A stretch of DNA of 50,435 bases, taken from positions 1 to 50,435 of the IMG/VR virus record IMGVR_UViG_3300047997_000056. One strand, given 5' to 3'. How positions within the stretch are numbered: the first letter of the stretch is position 1; each line of letters starts with the position of its first letter. A program made the position numbers and the translations under genes. A model generated the notes under the pieces. That model searched no databases, was not told where the DNA came from, and saw nothing but the letters and a program-made list of their open reading frames with translations. Below are positions 48,814-50,435 of the stretch, one piece after another. This stretch comes from a virus.

Positions 48814-50435
48814 AGTTATTTTGTAACCTCGCTGCCTTCAAGTCAGCAAGAGTTGTTTTCTCTCCTGTTTTATCATAAAAGAAGCGAGCCATATGTCCAC
48901 CACCTGTATCAATATTTTTTCGGTAACCAATAGGTGTAGAAGTTCCTGCATAAATGATAGGTTGAACAGTTATATGACTTTTCTTGTTAGATTCTGCGAG
49001 TGCTGCTGGCATTGGTGGTGCCTGAATCACAGGACCAGGACTCTCTGGTGTATGCCCACCATTTTCTGCTGCAGCAACTGTTGGTGCTGGTGGTCCTATC
49101 AATTCAGGTGTTGCACCTACTGGTCCAGGACTTTCTGCATTGTGTCCTCCATCTTCATCACTACTTTCACTTGCAGGGACAGGTGTTGATGGTGGGGGAG
49201 TCATCGATGGAGTAGTTGCTCCTTTATACTCCGCAACATTATTAAGAATGTCTTGAGCATATCCAAAACGACTACCCTCTTCACTGTAACCTTCATATGC
49301 TTTTACGAATTGCATATGTTCTTGGACATTATTACCTTTCATTTTTTTCAGACCAGAGTCGTATTGGTTGCCCTCAACAATAGTATATTCTAACTGTGCA
49401 AAGAAGTCTCCAGGTTCTTTGCTGTTTGCTGCTGCCCATTCTTTATACTTAATCCATCTTGCGCCAGATGCAGCATCATCTCTCCACTGTGCTAGACCCC
49501 ATGCACGTCCACCATCTCCATTAGCAGCAGGATTTAATGTAGATTCTTGCATCAAGTTACCAACCATGTAAGCAGCACCAGAATCTGAGAATCCTTTTGA
49601 CTTATAGAATTGGAATGCAACCTTCGCTCTCTCTTTTACATCACCAGATGGAACATTGACTGGGGTTACCGCCCCAGGATTATTGCTAGTCATTGATTCT
49701 TGTGATTTTACACCTTCAGCATCACCTCCTGTTCCAGGGATGTTAATACCTACGTTCTTACCAACAGACTTAACAGCATCGATACCCTTGCCGACAACTT
49801 CACTGACGTTAAACTTTGCAATGCCAAACAATCTTTCTAATGTTCCAATCTCTTGTTGGATGTATGGTTTTGCTGGACCAGAAATTAGACTAGTTACATT
49901 CTGTGTGATACCTAAGATGAATGGCAGTGCAGACATCGATGTGTTCTGAACCGATGATACTTCATCAACTACCTTCCTACCTTCAGTAGAACTCAGACTA
50001 AACACTGCCTCAGGTCCTGCTTCACCTGCCATAACACCACCCGATGCTAGTTTTTCTGGCGGTTCTTCAGAAGCAGGATCAACTGATGGTGGTGCTTTCT
50101 CTGTTCCTGCAGTCGCAGCAATGCCACTTCCGCCGCCAGTGACTGCATCATAGATAGAACCACCAACTAGGTCGCCAACAATACCACCAGCAATCGTGCC
50201 GACACCAGGGATAGGAATCAGTGTGCCTAATGCACCACCAAGTGTGGCACCAATTGCTTTTGCTGCTGCTCTACCTAATGGTTCTCCCATTGCAAGGGAC
50301 ACAACAAAGTCAATCAATCCACCAACAATAGGAATGCGTTTGAAGATAGGACGCAAGAATCCAAGAACTGCTCTCGATGAGATAGCACCTGCTGCTCTGC
50401 TGACTACTGATTGAGAGCAGTTCTTGGATTCTTGC
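48812..50435 (-). CDS. Tail-lysozyme-like virion protein, 5' end beyond window
   Basis: At least 514 residues. The frame stays open to the right edge; a TTG at 50356 is not a convincing start because sensible coding (AGAISSRAVLGFLRPIFKRI) continues upstream of it. A hydrophobic Gly-rich stretch (LGGALGTLIPIPGVGTIAGG) lies near the start. Residues about 236-370 match phage tail lysozymes: KVAFQFYKSKGFSDSGAAYM, VGNLMQESTLNPAANGDGGR, AWGLAQWRDD; Glu in MQEST is the likely catalytic acid. The C-terminal part has two ESPGPV-containing Pro/Glu repeats. Probable peptidoglycan-cutting part of the tail. The first ~10 residues at the edge may be an assembly artefact (see inverted repeat). Confidence 0.8.
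   Translation of the reverse strand, partial: QESKNCSQSVVSRAAGAISSRAVLGFLRPIFKRIPIVGGLIDFVVSLAMGEPLGRAAAKAIGATLGGALGTLIPIPGVGTIAGGIVGDLVGGSIYDAVTGGGSGIAATAGTEKAPPSVDPASEEPPEKLASGGVMAGEAGPEAVFSLSSTEGRKVVDEVSSVQNTSMSALPFILGITQNVTSLISGPAKPYIQQEIGTLERLFGIAKFNVSEVVGKGIDAVKSVGKNVGINIPGTGGDAEGVKSQESMTSNNPGAVTPVNVPSGDVKERAKVAFQFYKSKGFSDSGAAYMVGNLMQESTLNPAANGDGGRAWGLAQWRDDAASGARWIKYKEWAAANSKEPGDFFAQLEYTIVEGNQYDSGLKKMKGNNVQEHMQFVKAYEGYSEEGSRFGYAQDILNNVAEYKGATTPSMTPPPSTPVPASESSDEDGGHNAESPGPVGATPELIGPPAPTVAAAENGGHTPESPGPVIQAPPMPAALAESNKKSHITVQPIIYAGTSTPIGYRKNIDTGGGHMARFFYDKTGEKTTLADLKAARLQNN
50353..50435. repeat. 23-bp perfect inverted repeat at the right edge
   Basis: Bases 50353-50375 and 50413-50435 are exact reverse complements (outer edge GCAAGAATCC / GGATTCTTGC) with a 37-base spacer, and the second arm stops exactly at the last base of the window. 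It lies inside the reading frame of the tail-lysozyme-like gene. Confidence 0.95.

Noticed and set aside
50356-50356. TTG as the start of the tail-lysozyme-like protein
   Set aside because: The frame continues sensibly upstream, so the true start is probably outside the window.
1-50435. Prophage features (integrase, attachment sites, repressor)
   Set aside because: No recombinase-like frame was found, and the window reads as a lytic myovirus; the AbrB-like gene alone does not suggest lysogeny.

Overview
The window is a 50 kb piece of a contractile-tailed, T4-like marine cyanophage genome. The lineage is inferred from four things seen together: a CpeT-family phycobilin lyase gene, a gp5-like baseplate hub with an OB-fold N-terminus and a separate beta-helix partner, TAAATA late-promoter motifs in front of virion genes, and many tightly overlapping small genes of the kind seen in cyanobacterial myoviruses. 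The host is probably marine Synechococcus or Prochlorococcus. Every gene I accept lies on the minus strand, so transcription runs from position 50435 towards 1. There is no integrase, insertion sequence, CRISPR array or ribosomal RNA, and one tRNA gene.

Positions 1-8880 hold about 30 mostly very small genes of early/middle type, packed with 1-40 base overlaps. They include a DUF4385-like protein, an AbrB-like swapped-hairpin protein, an exported HExxH putative metallopeptidase and a superfamily 2 helicase. Sigma-70-type promoters lie near 848, 1915, 6240 and 8848, and several hairpins follow stop codons. At least seven genes here are too short for a usual 60-residue cutoff (3009-3185, 3148-3288, 4072-4233, 4205-4363, 4390-4476, 4473-4616, 6067-6210), and 6594-6767 is another.

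Positions 8888-36718 are tail-fibre territory. Two genes of unknown function are followed upstream by three Fe(II)/2-oxoglutarate oxygenases interleaved with a tail-fibre-assembly-like protein. Next come a 1057-residue collar-type fibre, three tandem adhesin-like proteins with different N-terminal heads on a shared Ig-like and C-terminal tail, two more collar-type fibres, and one 4334-residue open reading frame for a giant virion protein.

Positions 36719-41092 form an accessory block: two more 2OG oxygenases, tRNA-Leu(UAG), cpeT, a glutaredoxin-like protein lacking its first active-site cysteine, and a run of small unknown genes. Positions 41093-50435 hold the baseplate hub and peptidoglycan-cutting module: beta-helix spike, gp5-like OB-fold protein, a probable hub protein, an M23 endopeptidase with an Arg/Gly-rich segment, and a tail-lysozyme-like protein that runs off the right edge.

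The strongest leads are the three-gene adhesin array with swappable heads (glycine-rich, unknown beta, and von Willebrand A-like), the five 2OG oxygenases beside the fibre genes, the giant fibre protein with several internal repeat families, the out-of-frame gene overlap at 4995-5200, and a 23-bp perfect inverted repeat at the right end that is probably an assembly or amplification artefact.
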